The notes under the pieces are model-generated. The model saw only the letters and a program-made list of their open reading frames with translations. It ran no database searches and had not been told where the DNA came from. The translations under genes and the position numbers were made by a program. A DNA stretch of 64,000 nucleotides from Archegozetes longisetosus (taxonomy: Eukaryota; Arthropoda; Arachnida; Sarcoptiformes; Trhypochthoniidae): the NCBI GenBank assembly GCA_018873245.2, contig JAEMBT020000002.1:6546001-6610000 (forward strand), given 5' to 3'. Below, piece by piece: positions 24,947 through 37,874 of this stretch (its first letter is position 1; each line of letters opens with the position of its first letter).

Positions 24947-25210
24947 GTGTTATGGTTCACATCGCAAAAAGTGTTTAACATCCGTGTCATTACCAGATCT
25001 ATACTTATTCCGAATCTTCACTTAACACTTTGTTTATCTAAATATTCTTCATCTCATGAAAATGTAGCTCAAATGAGTAAATATTTAACTTGCAAGCAAT
25101 CCTCCGCATTTTCAGTTTCGACTAAATCCCCAATAGTTTATGGAAAACGTGATCCAAATCTATTAAAGCTTTTCGATCTAACTAATGATAACGATCTCTT
25201 AAATGACTAG
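24947..25210 (+). CDS. Possible short protein or terminal exon (low confidence)
   Basis: The frame from 24947 begins at GTG; the first ATG inside it is at about 25073. A pyrimidine-rich stretch ending ATTACCAG near 24990 could be a splice acceptor, so this may be the last exon of a gene whose earlier exons I cannot find. The C-terminal part (YGKRDPNLLKLFDLTNDNDL) looks protein-like and has raised GC. No family was recognised. It may equally be chance. Confidence 0.2.
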   Translation: MLWFTSQKVFNIRVITRSILIPNLHLTLCLSKYSSSHENVAQMSKYLTCKQSSAFSVSTKSPIVYGKRDPNLLKLFDLTNDNDLLND

Positions 25211-25862
25211 TTAATGAGAAAGAATATCAGATTTGCCAATACTTTCATGAATTTTTGTATCAAACTTTCATATTGATAAACTATTGGGAATAATAGTAAT
25301 ATTGTAATGATGAATCTTACTAAATATAACTAATTACCATAAGATTGATATGAATTTTGATGAGTATGATACAGGATACATATGAGAGGTATTTATAAAA
25401 CCTTAAGCTTACGGAATATTCAACGCTTACATCGAATACATTATCATTGAAATGCTCTATTTTTAGAATCATGTAAATTCATCAAAAATTGTCAATTTAA
25501 GCAACTATCAAAATAAACTAAGTCGATTGAAATCAACTTGAAAACGTGAAAACTTATATTTATTTCAGTCAAACAATTTAACCTGATAATTCTTTTGAGG
25601 AGTATTGTGTTAGAACTTAATCTCTATCTTTTGAAATGCACAACAAATATTTGGCATATTTATAAAACAACAAAAATTGTAGTAATTAAATCGATTATTT
25701 TCTACTAATATAAAAATAAGTCTGTATAAAATGGAGTAACAATTGTAGTCAAATATCATGCCCTAAAATTCCTGCCTTCAATCCGAATGTAGCAAAAATA
25801 GAGAAGGAAGTGATAAAAACAATTTTGTAAACAAATCTAAACTACTTTGGAATAAGATTAAT
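25211..25862. other. Non-coding stretch downstream of adenosine kinase
   Basis: Very AT-rich sequence between the weak ORF ending at 25210 and the adenosine kinase stop codon. It presumably includes the kinase 3' UTR. Nothing else was seen. Confidence 0.5.
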
Positions 25863-27031
25863 TCATTTTCTGAACTTGTTTTCTTTAGGAAAAGTACATC
25901 CCGACAGTTGGATCACTTCAGTTGCCGCATATATGCCACTTGCAATACACACATCTAACGGCTCATTTTGAATATATTGAGCAAAGAAACCACCAACAAA
26001 TGCATCTCCGGCTCCGTTCGTGTCTACAACTTTACTGTCTTCGAGCTGGACCACTTCAAATTCTTTTATTTCACTCTTACTAGTAAATGCAACCAAAATG
26101 TTGTCTTTTCCCTGAGTAATGACTACAGTTCGACCTTCTTTTCTAATGCAGTCCTTATCGGCGATAAGTTTTACGATTTCTCTCAAATCTTTTGTCTATT
26201 TGATAATAAAAGCGTTAGTTTCGAATCATATTTGAATAAACAAATAGCTAAAACTTTGAAAAGTACTCAAACCTGCCATCCATTGAGATCAGCGAATGCT
26301 TGAGCTTCTGCCTCGTTACCGAACAAGATATCGACATACGGGAAAACTTGAAGAAGTGGTTGAGGGAAGACTTGACTTATATAAGGAGCAGACAAGTTCA
26401 TACAAAAAACTTTATTATCATTTTGGTGAGCATGTTTTGCAAGAGTGAGAATAGACTCGGGACTAACAGCCAGATGAAAACCAGAGACATAGAAAACACG
26501 AGCCTTTTCCACGTATTGGTAGTTTAGTTTCAAGTGATCAATTTTGAAGTTCTGTGAAGCACCTAAATAGGCACACAGTGACCGACTTTTGCCGTTGTCG
26601 GTTATAAGACAAGCACAGGTTCCAGTTTGCGTTGTTTTGTCTATCATGTAGACCACGTTGACTCCTTCCTCTCTAGCTTTATTAAACATTCTTTGGCCAA
26701 ATTCGTCGTCGCCGACCGCACCCATGAAGGTAACACGATTTGGTTTATCTAAGAACCATTGAGCCACTCTCATTGTGTTTTGGACGGCTCCGCCTGCAAA
26801 ATACTCCACGTTAAATCTTGCAATCATGTCTTTGCATAGATTGGCGTGTTTCTCGCTAGCTAGAATTGCATCGTTTGCTAACAACCCGTAACTGTCCAGG
26901 AACTGTTGGTCTGCATTACAGCTGATGTCCAGCAAAGGATTTCCCAAACCCAACAAAACTCCTTCACTAATAGATTAATTAATTTTAATAGTTTTAACAA
27001 TTGATTGTATGGATTACCTTAAATGTGACAT
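25863..27031 (-). CDS. Adk: Adenosine kinase
   Basis: There are three exons: 27031-27018, 26966-26273 and 26195-25863. They give 346 residues, essentially the length of the short human isoform. The 14-nt first coding exon encodes MSHL plus part of a codon; the next exon completes SEGVLLGLGNPLLDIS. Conserved ribokinase (PfkB) landmarks are GLGNPLLDIS near the N-terminus, EYFAGGAVQN, QTGTC, NLSAPYISQ, ILFGNEAEA and the signature DTNGAGDAFVGGFF. The catalytic base Asp falls at residue 300, as in the human enzyme. It phosphorylates adenosine to AMP with ATP (purine salvage, control of adenosine and the methyl cycle) in cytosol and nucleus. Introns are 51 and 77 bp with GT-AG ends and phases close. 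No defects were seen. Confidence 0.96.
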
Positions 27032-29552
27032 TATTTCAATTATTGGTTTAGTTGGAAAATGATGACAAAATATAATTTAATTTGATCAAACTGTTAGATA
27101 ACTACAGCATTGAATCACATGTGGACTAATCACACATTTATCGATAACCTTTAACTATGTTTTAAGGCCTGATCACTCAATAACTCCATCTCTTATTGAA
27201 TAACTTCTCAATTACCTTTTCTAAAACTTTTCCTCCTCTAAACTCTTCTATCCTTAACTATTTCTCTTTTATTTTTACTATTTTTCGTCTAATTTTACCT
27301 TTTTGCTCATTATTTATTCACAAATTTGAAGTTTTGATTAGTTGTTGGAACTTTTCCAGTTTTATGTACTGTATTTTCATATTAAAACGTTCAGTCCAAT
27401 GAGAGTAAGATGCTGTTCTCATTTTAAAAATTACAGATTTTCAGCATATATATCAAATGAAAATTGTAAGTAGAAGGACAAATCTTAGGTACAGGCCTAA
27501 AAATGGCTTTTTGTTTTTTTAAAGACTAACCTTTTTTGCCTATTTGTTTGCTTTCACTTTTTATGCCTTTTTCACGCATTTTGCACCATTAAGTGTAGAA
27601 TAAACCTATTTTTCCATTTGTAAAACTACTTTTCTTCTGTGTTAGTTAATCATTTATTCAAAAAGTCCTTTTAATTACAATTTTAATAATGTCTAAGGAA
27701 TCAAAATTGAGTAAACTTAATCAATTTGTTCGTAAATTGGGATGAAAAACGTTTTCAACAGAAGTAATAAAAACTCACACACAACGAAATATCGTCATTT
27801 TCATATGCGATCATTACAAATTGCAACATTGAGGCAATTTTTTTCTAAATATAAACACTTATTGAAAGGGAGAGATAGTGATTGAAAATTTTCAATTCTG
27901 AGAAAAGTGTTCTTTCCTCGTTGCAATACTTGTAAGCTGTAGAGAAGCTTAATAAAGCGTACCCTTTTCGTGCCCTTTTAAAGGGCTAATCTACGCACTT
28001 TTGCCTACCTTATTTGCAAGTTCTTGCACCTAAAATTGATCTTCCTAATTATAAGTGAATTTATACGAAGAAGTGTGCGTATTCTCACAGAATTAGCAAA
28101 CATTTATGATAAATCACTTGAAAACAAGAGTAAAAACATAAACCCAGATATCCTTGACTTGCAATTGAAGTAAGAAACACTAAATGTTTAATTCATAATG
28201 AATCATATCATTTATAGTATTAAACATGTTTAAGTATGATTCGTCTTTTAATGCAATATAAAGAATGGGATCAATTGTTACGAACAAACTGAAGGACATT
28301 CTGATTAAATTTTATCATTTAATTTACTTTGATTACTCTCAATTATTTAAATAATTACAACGAACTAATTTGAAAAAAATTGAACAATCTTCTTAAGATA
28401 TATATCATTTCTATTGATATCTTAATTACCCCTATGATAAGTATCTTTTGCTTGACTTAAGCAGCTGATAATTCAATTTACAATTAATAGTTATGTTGTA
28501 TTTTTAAGTCATATTTTTCAGAGTTGTAAACGTAAAAGTCTGAAAAGAAAACTTTTTGTGAAACGTTTGCAATAATGAACTGGATTTAGAATCAGAATAA
28601 CAATAAATTAGGATTAAAAGATAGAAACATTTTTATGAGATTGAACTAAAAGAGAAGAGCATAAAGTATGCGTGTGTTTGATTGATGCTCGTCCAATATA
28701 TGGGACAGAATATATGGGAAGTGATAATATTTGTATTTAAATTAATGAATAACCTTGTATTGAGATTTAGTATGGGTACTCTCATAAAAATCATCTGTAA
28801 ACAAATACAACCGCTATGGTTTACACTCATTTCTACGTCAATTTTGAAATCTCTTCTCATTTTATGCTATAAATGTTCACTTTTATGCAACAACTATCGA
28901 ATAGCAGCAAATTTATCATCGTATGTGACCAGTACTGCACTGCAACAACTTGTTGGTTGCCTCACTTGCCAGCTTGTCTTCAGATGATGAAAGAGCTGGT
29001 GAACCGGTTCTGTTGACTAAAAAACCAGTAAATCAATTATAATAGAATATACATAAAAAAAGAGTGTAGATATTCTTTTAATCATAGGGACAATCGTTTC
29101 TGCGAATATGTGGGGATCGTTCAACTTTTGTACACCTCTATTATAATTGTCTTCACCTCTTTATTCACCTGTTCGTCGCGTAGCTCTGAATTAGCTCTGA
29201 ATTAGCTCTGAATTTTCAATTTGAAAATATATCGTACGCTCGAATACCGATAATCAACCAACAAGTAAATGTATGCCATATTTTGTTGAATTTTATCAAA
29301 CTTTATCTCATATTTGTTTCGCAAACTAGTACTGGTTGATCAGATAACTATTTGGATATTCAAGTTTTATCGACTAAGTTGAAAATAATTTTTGAAAATA
29401 ATTTTTACTTGCCTCAACGTTTAGTATTAGTTTACTCTTCTCAAAATGTGCATCTGAAATTTGCTCTCAAATGTCCATCTCAACCAACTTTGTCAATATT
29501 TCTTTCTAATTAATTGTTTATTGCAATCAATGTGAAATTTATTCTAATATAA
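27032..29552. other. Intergenic region
   Basis: About 2.5 kb between adenosine kinase and the Cys-rich ORF. It includes T-rich runs at about 27500-27600 and a small palindrome GCCCTTTTAAAGGGC near 27972. An 11-bp tandem repeat lies at 29181-29213. No gene is supported. Confidence 0.5.
29181..29213. repeat. 11-bp perfect tandem repeat, three copies
   Basis: TAGCTCTGAAT is repeated at 29181, 29192 and 29203, about 340 bp upstream of the Cys-rich ORF start. Confidence 0.92.
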
Positions 29553-29951
29553 ATGAGTGCTAAACATTGTGCTCAATTACATTCATATGACAAGCAATCA
29601 AACATTGTCATTCAAAAGTATTCTCTACCGAAGCGACAGTTCGCAGAAGTCATTGCTCTTCCTGATGACACCATAGACGTGACCCAAACAGAAGCTATTA
29701 GTGAGAATGGGAAAAGTGTGCAAATCAGTTGGTGCTTGCCATGCTTTCTGAACTTTCAAAAACGATTAATGCCTGTATGTGAAAATGGCAATACGAATAG
29801 TTTGCCATATAGCACTAATAATAAAGATCAAGTTGATCATGACAGTCGTAATCTCCAATGTGTTCAATGTGTTGGTTGTCTTTGCCAAAATTTGAAGAAA
29901 GCAATTGTTTGCATCTTTTTATGCCCTTATACTACTTGTATGTCTCCATAA
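29553..29951 (+). CDS. Hypothetical Cys-rich protein (132 aa)
   Basis: The ATG is at 29553 (ATAAATGAGTGC context) and TAA at 29949-29951. The N-terminal half is polar and acidic, with no signal peptide. From residue 61 on, cysteines accumulate (WCLPCF, then LQCVQCVGCLCQNLKKAIVC and CPYTTCMSP), with one short hydrophobic segment near the end. Paired cysteines beside hydrophobic residues could be palmitoylated or metal-binding, but that is inference. GC is above the flanks, which supports coding. No family was recognised. It stands alone, with more than 2 kb of empty sequence on each side. Confidence 0.5.
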   Translation: MSAKHCAQLHSYDKQSNIVIQKYSLPKRQFAEVIALPDDTIDVTQTEAISENGKSVQISWCLPCFLNFQKRLMPVCENGNTNSLPYSTNNKDQVDHDSRNLQCVQCVGCLCQNLKKAIVCIFLCPYTTCMSP

Positions 29952-32360
29952 CATATCGCATAGTTGAAATGTTTTCAAGTCAATTGTATTGAATAAGTTG
30001 TGCTCAAATTAATCGTTTTACAACCTGTTCATATTTATTGTTCAATTGTTACGAATAATCAAATTTATTTATTGTTCGGTTACGCAAATATGAACTTAAC
30101 GTTATATAAAAATTTTATAATAAATTATATTATTTTTTATGAAAATTGCATATTTTAATCTGAAAATAAATGCGATCGATTAATTATAGCTTCAACAGTC
30201 TAGGTATTGAAGTTACTAAGGCGTTAGATATAACATAAAACTTATTTTTGAACTCATTAAAATTGCCTCAATTAGATTTGGGAACTCAATTTTGACCCAA
30301 AACAAACTCTAAATCAGACGCATTAATCCTTTTTGCTTTTTTTCATTAAGTTCAATAAACAAATGGTTATCTGACTAGCAGTCAAATTATCTTTAGGTGA
30401 AGAATGAGTTGTAAAGATTTGTTTGGAATGTTATTTCTTGAAGTTTGTGATTAATCTCGTTCAAATAAAACAATAAACCCTAAATTTGACATGTACTCAG
30501 ATGGTTTCTGAAAAACAATACGAAAATCTCATTAAATTGTGGCTTAATTTGATATATATTTGAAAGCCACCTAACTATACGTATTGAAGCTAGACAGGTT
30601 TCGCTTTATCTACTAAAACTGTACAAACTAAAATTGAATCTATTCAATCTACGAGAATGCCTAACAATTTGAGTTGAAATATAAAATCTTATCTGAAAGA
30701 TTGATGTAAACATAGATTGAATTGTCAATATTACGTATATGTCAACATATTTAGAAAGGCATTTGTAAAACGTTCAACTGGGTTAAGTAAACAATATTTA
30801 GATTTTACAACATATAACCTGTCAAAATAGCAACAATCAACCAAAACTTGCAACTATTCTTTCAAATATTTACTTATATTTCCATTCAATTGATTCTATT
30901 TTTTATTGTAGTTCAAGTCTTATCTACTTTCATCCATATTTTTCTATTTGTCATTTTCTAATAGAAATTTTTGGAAAGGCAGCTACTTTTTCACTGAGGT
31001 ATTTAGAGCAAAATTTGTGGAGCTTTGTAAATCTTAGAAACAATCACTTTTCTCAGTATTTTACAAATCATCAAATGTACATTTATTCGATTCGGTCAGA
31101 TAGATAGAGAACAAGTTTGACAGGCATATTTACTTTGAAAATTTTGCAAGATAAGCTCTTTTTAATCAATAACTCTACCAAAAAACATATTTTCAAATTA
31201 TGATTCCTAGAATTGAGTTTCTACTCATTTTCAAATTTCTATCTTTTGATTCCATTATGAGAAAATACTGATATTTTTTTCATTGAAGACGATAACATTT
31301 AAGCAATAATACTAGTTTTCTACCCAATTCAACTTAAAGATTAAACAAATTACAACAAACAGTTGCAATGTTAGGTCAATAAAATAAGATAAAAGGCTAC
31401 ACTTGCAAGTTACGAAAAATGAAATTGCGAAGAATAAAGTTTTCCAAACTTTGTTTTGAAGCCGAATAAGACGATAAAGCCAATTTTATTTTTATAGAGA
31501 TATTACTTTTAATCTCTATTAGACCTATGAATTGACAATAAAAATAGTTGTAGGCTTTATCTTTATAAAATATGGAACTGTTGTCAACTCATTATAGAAC
31601 TGCGACTATTTTAGTAAAATAAATTCAATTATACATATCTTAATCTAGGAAACTTTGAAAAGCACAAAATCCTTTACAAAACAATGTAAAATAATGAACG
31701 ATAAAATTTCTATTACCTTAAGACTCTTAATCTACTGGCATTTCTCTGCAATTTGATGATAGTTAAAATAAGTTTATTCCAGAAACCAAGCTTATTTACT
31801 ACATTAATGCTCAATTCTAATCAGTTTAATATTTGAAAATATTTCGTTGCAAAATTTTGTCTATTTTCAGTTTAGGAAATTGAAATCTTTTTCTGATATA
31901 AACTTTGGATTAGGAGTTTCGAAACAAGGTTTCTAAACGTTCAAGTGATCCCAGAAGAAGGCCTTATGAAGAATGAAACGCAACCTTTGAGTTAATATGA
32001 ATGTTGGTATTGAAGGTTGTGAATTGAGTTTTAAAGCTTGTTGCTGATCGGTAGATAAAAGCTTGATTTGATTTTAAACGAAAAACAAATACGGATATAA
32101 AGCAGATGTCTTAATGAAATCTATATCATATGATAGTCATATCAAAGTTGACTGAGTTTAAATCTTTTAAACCGCTTCAATAACACTATTTACCGATTAG
32201 TAGCGGATAGATAACACTAAATAATTATTATTAAAGTGCATATCTTCTATAAACTAAACATAACAAAGTGACTTGTTGTTTTCCATTACTTTTACAATAT
32301 AAATACCATGTTTTCAAGTGGTTTCACTCATAATTCTACTTCAATTCAATTTTAATTCAA
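29952..32360. other. Intergenic region
   Basis: About 2.4 kb of AT-rich sequence with no gene, repeat array or inverted repeat that I could support. Its right end is the promoter and 5' UTR side of the mARC-type gene. Confidence 0.5.
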
Positions 32361-34864
32361 ATGTCTAACAGAGTGGTAGCTCAAGTTTCCTCAGTTACTA
32401 TTAACACATTAGCAGTGGCATTAACTGTGGCCACTAGTTCATTCTTGTATTATTGGTACAGAAGTAAAACTAAAAAACACTTCGTTAATGTCACTAAAGT
32501 GAAAAAATTATTTATATATCCTGTTAAAGCTCTTAAAGGTGTTGAAGTGGACAGTCTTGAAGTGACCGAAAGTGTTGTGAAGTACGGAAAGTTCAGAGAC
32601 AGGTAAGTTGATCAATAGCCAACTGCACATTGTCCTTCTCAACGGACCATCTGTAGGCTTGCCAAAAATAATCAGTTTTGAAAATCTCTTAAGATGTTCT
32701 AAAAATTTGATGGCACTTTAAACGGTTCAAGTAGCATACTAATGATCAACTTTGGTTTAATTGTCGAAAGAGTGTTTTTAATTAGAAATAATTTCTAATA
32801 AAAATATTTGTCAAAAATTTCAAGTAAGACATGAGTTAGTAATCATCTTGTGGTTCTCATTGAGTAGATTATTCGATTAAATTTATTTAGAATTCAGTAA
32901 TGTTTTACACCTTTATTGAGTTTTCTTCAGTAATCAATGCTTTAATATTTTGTTGAACATTGAACGCATCAAATAAAATGCGATTTAATACTCTTTGTTG
33001 CATTGGCTAATGTTTTGCTAATGTTTTTTAAACAATAATTGCATTTAACCCTTCCATCGCTTATAGTTTCGACAAAATCTCTGACCACAGATACTTGTCA
33101 GCCGTGTTTGACTCGAGAATTAAACACTTTTTTAATTAACTTTTAGTTAGTGACAAACACAAAGTTTTTAGATTAAATTTTTGTTACAGCTTTCTGGCTT
33201 TTAATTGTGTGAAAGCGTCCCAGTAAGCGTTTTAACAGGTTTGAAAATTTATATAAACTTGCTTTAAAAACATTAACGAAGAAAAATGTTTAAAATTATT
33301 CTTAAATGTTATAAAACATTTCGTTAAAGTGTTTTAAAACAAATTTTTTATAACAAGTAACCCTAGTCATCTTTTAGCTCAATTGAATTGAGTCAAATTT
33401 AGGGTACAACAAAATTATCAATATTATTAACTTAACTAGCTTGTCAAAGTTTTGTAGGGTGTCTTGAAAATAAGTTCTTTAGCTTACATATAATTGCAGT
33501 CGAAATTCACATATCTATGTTACAATATGCTTGAACCTTTCGGCAGATTCTCTTTAAGATATCAAAAACAATAGAGATATAATTATGTGACGATAATTAG
33601 ATGATCAAAACATTTATGTGTTAGGTTACCCATTCAATCAACTATTTTCATGATGAAACTGGTAATTAAATTGAACATTATTACAAAGTTTATATTTAAC
33701 AATGAAAAAGTTTGTAAGCTGAATCTGAAAACTGAATCTTTTATGACTGCACCGTAATTGCTACTGTTGCAGATCACGTTCGCATTCAGATTAAGTTGAG
33801 GTTAGGTTTACTTAATTTATAGTGTAATAAGTGAACGTGATTTGTAACTAAAGCCAAATTCCGTCCCAATAAACACGATTGTACTTTAGACTAAATGGCT
33901 TTCAACTCTAAAAATTAGAATAATGCTCAAACTTTCATCTTAGGTCTTGGATTTTACTGGACAGAGGGAACAGATTCATTGCAATAAAACATGAACCAAA
34001 ACTTGCTCTGACAAAATGCAGTTTTCATAATGATAATGAACTATGGATCGATGCACCTGATATGCCAACACTTAAACTTCGATTGATTGAAGATTTAAGT
34101 AATGCTAATATAATCAATTTTATGTAAGTTTACAAAATGCAGCATTGCATACAGAAATCATTGTTAATCCACTTTAACTAGTGTATATCAAAAGGAAATA
34201 AGTGGAATCGATTGTGGAGAAGAAGCTCATAATTGGTTCCAGAAGTTTTTAGGCAAACCAGGAATACGTATAGTACAACATCACCCAGATTTGAAGTATA
34301 GGGATACCAATTCGGATAACAGGCGTGCAGATGACAACAAATTTCCGATAATCTATCAAAACAAATCAGGTCTACATCTGGTCAATGAAAGCTCCGTTAA
34401 TGATCTAAATGCCCACTTTTCGCAAGGAAGTGATCCAGTCACATATGAAAACTTCAGACCTAATGTTTTGGTCGATTATCATAAACCTTGGGATGAAGAC
34501 CAATGGAAATATATGTCAATAAATGGAGTTTCATTCCTTCTACTTCTGAATTGTGATCGATGTCCATCCACTACTGTTAATCCGGAAACTGGAGAACCGG
34601 GACAAGAAACGCTTAAGGCTTTGAAAAAGTAAGGATTATATGAGAAGCAGACATTATTTTCAAATCTTCGTTATTAATCAAAGAGGTTTAATTCAATTTC
34701 GATCTACTGATTCTACGTTTGATAGGTTTAGACCTGCGATTGGAATCTCAAAGCAGAAAAGACTAGGTCCACGATTTGGCGTTATATTTGGCCCGCTATC
34801 AAAAGGAATCATTAATGTTAATGATCCTGTTTTAGTCAGTCATGGAGAGGTCGATGTCATTTGA
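32361..34864 (+). CDS. Mitochondrial amidoxime-reducing component-like MOSC protein (mARC)
   Basis: There are four exons: 32361-32602, 33944-34123, 34182-34628 and 34726-34864. Phases close to give 335 residues. Residues about 10-30 form a hydrophobic N-terminal anchor typical of outer-mitochondrial-membrane mARC. The MOSC N-terminal barrel follows (KLFIYPVKALKGVEVDS, SWILLDRGNRFIAI). The C-terminal MOSC domain has YENFRPNVLVD and LLLNCDRCPSTTVNPETG; Cys265 matches the position expected to bind the molybdenum cofactor and Cys268 follows. The C-terminus has RFGVIFGPL and the NDPVLV strand. mARC takes electrons from cytochrome b5/b5 reductase to reduce N-hydroxylated substrates. Intron 1 is long (1341 bp) for this window, the others 58 and 97 bp. 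AATAAA at 34959-34964 is a likely polyadenylation signal. Confidence 0.93.
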
Positions 34865-36866
34865 ACTATTTACAAGACTCAGGCCAAAATAGCAGTCGAG
34901 AATAAAAAAGACTAACCTCACCAAAACTGTTCCTATATTTCATATGTTGTTCATAAATAATAAAATAAAAATTATTTAACTTTCTGTTAAGCGATAAAAC
35001 AGGACTTTAAACTTAAATCAAGTCCAGCCCTAGAATTCTTGAATTTCACGTTAGATTTTATAATATTTAATGAAGAAATTAAGCAAATCAGGGCAATAAC
35101 GAATAAGTTTAAAATAAATATTTTCGACGATTGTTTTAATCTACACTCAAAATGAAGAGAGCAAATAACGTTACATATTGACAATTCACATTGACTATAG
35201 CGAAAATAAACTCTAAACAGGTAACTATTAGTTTCATAGTATATATTAGGACTGAACAAGTGCGTTCACTATATCGAAATGTTACTGTGAAAGTATTTGG
35301 CATTAAGATTTTTGTTGTAAAATGTGCCATTTTCTAGATAAAACTCTTTGAGTATGTATTATGTTGAGTAACTAAGTTTATATTCGCTAATCTTATAACT
35401 GGCTTAATAAAACCTATTCATCATAAATTAGAGGACTTATCAAACTTCCTGTTGTTTGTCGCAAACTCGTAAGTCTCATCATTTTAGAACAATTATCAGT
35501 CATTGTGAAGTGTTATGTCGAAAATTCAAAGTTCAATCTATCAGATACTTAAGGCGTGATTCGTTTAGTAATCATTAGTTTCCTCCTTATTTAAACTTGT
35601 GATAGACTTATACTAATTGCAAACTAAGTCCAATCAAATATTGAAAATGTTTAGGAACCAATAAGAGGCATAATTATTTGTTCTGATCGAAAAACAAAGT
35701 TTTTCATAAGATTAGAAAGTTTATGACTTATAAGTATAGATGTACGTTATCGGTTAGATAAAAATTAGGAAATCAACAGTCATATTCGGTTAAAACTGCA
35801 AGTTTTACTAATTCAAATTCATTCGAAAGTCACATTCGATCACAAAGTATCAAAAAGATTTTTAACAGCAATTATAAAAATTAATAATTAAGTTCCTCTT
35901 CGATACAACCGTTGGAATACGTTATCATTTCATAGATAACTTTTCAGGGCTCAAACGCATTCTCTTTGAATCTCGAAAATCGCAAAGTTCACTAGAAGTA
36001 CTTTTGGGCGTCCAGACATTTTGTAGCGATGCATTTATTTATCAATATATTTATTACTTATACCTATTTCTAATTCAATTTGAAAACAATTAACCATTGC
36101 TACGAAAGCATTACATTCAAAAAATTCAATTTTAACCTAGAGAATAAATCCAATAAGGGAAACTTTCCGATCAAATTTGGTAAATTGTTGCATATGACCG
36201 GAAGCTGTCGGCAGTCATATTCAGTAAAGCTCGGTCAGTAACCGAGAACGTACATACTTATAAGTCAGAGCCAAACATTAAGTTAATCAAAGAATTGGAG
36301 TGCCGTCTGTAGAGTGCTCAATGAAATAAAGTGATAGCATACTAATGCTGGGTATAAGGGATATATGTGTTTACCTTTTAAGTAAGAAAGATAAGCTTCA
36401 GTTTAGTTAAAACTAGGAAAGGCAGATAGTAGGTATATATTGACACCACTAATACCTCAATGAAGTAGGATTGGTATACGTGACTGTAGTTGACCTTTAA
36501 ACACAAAACAGTCTCCTATGCGATCATATGGACGTAGAGTGATTCCTGTTTAGTGTAAGACTTCGTAAGTAAACCCAATCTCTTATTTTTGATTACATAA
36601 ATCATTGAACAATTCCTTATTTTTTCATTGGATTTCATGTTTATGTTTTTGTAATTTATAACAAACAGGTTTTACTACTTTTTTATATGAAACGCTTGTT
36701 TCTGTAATACTTTCATCTCATTTACTTGTGTTTGTTTCTATTTTTCTCGAATTTTCGCTACGTTTACGTTTTTAATCAAAAATAATTGAATTCATGTTAG
36801 GGACTCGTCGGATCGTACTCATTGGATCAATTGGTGCAATCGAGAAGTGATTAGAAGAGTTGACAA
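34865..36866. other. Intergenic region
   Basis: After the mARC polyadenylation signal I see only AT-rich sequence. Near 36190-36250 there are small hairpins (ATATGAC/GTCATAT; CTCGGT/ACCGAG). The last 300 bp are presumably the promoter of the next gene. No gene is supported. Confidence 0.5.
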
Positions 36867-37818
36867 ATGAACTATTATAGTGGAAGTTCATTATTGGGTT
36901 CAAACACAACAAACATACCGAATAGTTTTGGAATAAATAATAGTGCGATCAATAGTTACGGTCATTGGTCCCCATTCTGTAGCGGTTCAAACAGTCTTCA
37001 AAGCACTTCAAACGCATACAATGCCAACAGTCAGATGAATCCTTTCGGTATGAGCCATGGTCACACGACATATCCCCCATACAGCACTTCAAACTGGCCC
37101 TCAGTTGCAACTCAATCTTGTGTCCCGACCTATACTCTTGCCAATCAGTCATTAATAACTAGCACAACATACTCGCAACCGATTCCAACTTCGTCTTCAG
37201 GTTCGAGTCAATTAATGATTTAAACTTTGAATTATAATTAGAATATATTCTGATTATAATTTGTTTATATTTTGATTATATTTTGATTATATTTTGATTT
37301 CAGTGGTTTTTACACCATCTCGAGCTGAGCCGACAATGGATCGCGTTAATCAACGTGATAACTGCAAAGAAGATTTCAAGTTATTGATCAATCAATTGAA
37401 GAGTATTCAAGAGAGTAATGAAAAGTATCAAAACAGTCTGTTGAATGAATTGAAACAAGTGAAACAAGTATTGATAGACTTGAAGTGTTTGACCAGTGAT
37501 TTGCCCAATAGATTCTCTGACGCTCTATCTAATAGTTTTGCATCAATTCGAAGTCGTTCGAATAGCATTTCAATAGATAGCGAAGCAGAAATAGTCGAAA
37601 TTTTGGACAACATCGATTTATCGAAGAGTAGTGAATTCGGAGAGACACAGTTTGACGACTCGAATCTGAAAGATTCTGACGAATCGGAACTAATCTTAAA
37701 TGAGAACAAAGAGAGTGTAAAAGAGAAATTGAATGATAATAATAGTCCAAGAATAGATAAATTTGTATTTCCATACGATTCAACGATTGACATGAATAAG
37801 TGGCTCAAAAAGGATTGA
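36867..37818 (+). CDS. Unidentified protein: Ser/Asn-rich N-terminus, coiled coil, acidic tail
   Basis: Two exons, 36867-37200 and 37304-37818, join in phase 1 across a 103-bp intron (TTCAG/GTTCGA donor, GATTTCAG acceptor) to give 282 residues. The ATG at 36867 is preceded in frame by TGA. Residues 1-110 are Ser, Asn, Tyr and Pro-rich, as in a disordered or transactivating segment. A predicted coiled coil follows (FKLLINQLKSIQESNEKY, LLNELKQVKQVLIDLK), then a Ser-rich patch (SIRSRSNSISIDSEAE) and an acidic tail ending MNKWLKKD. No family was recognised. The stop codon lies 56 bp from the stop of the convergent IPMK gene, so the 3' UTRs almost certainly overlap. Confidence 0.68.
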
Positions 37819-37874
37819 GCATAATTAACAATAATTGCATTATAAATTTTACAAAAGCTTTTAAAACATTAATT

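Noticed and set aside
28633-28987. Overlapping frames on both strands
   Set aside because: Mutually overlapping frames without features; neither resembles a protein family and no splice partners were found.
34987-35330. Minus-strand hydrophobic frames downstream of the mARC gene
   Set aside because: Hydrophobicity follows from AT-rich codons; no start context or family motif.
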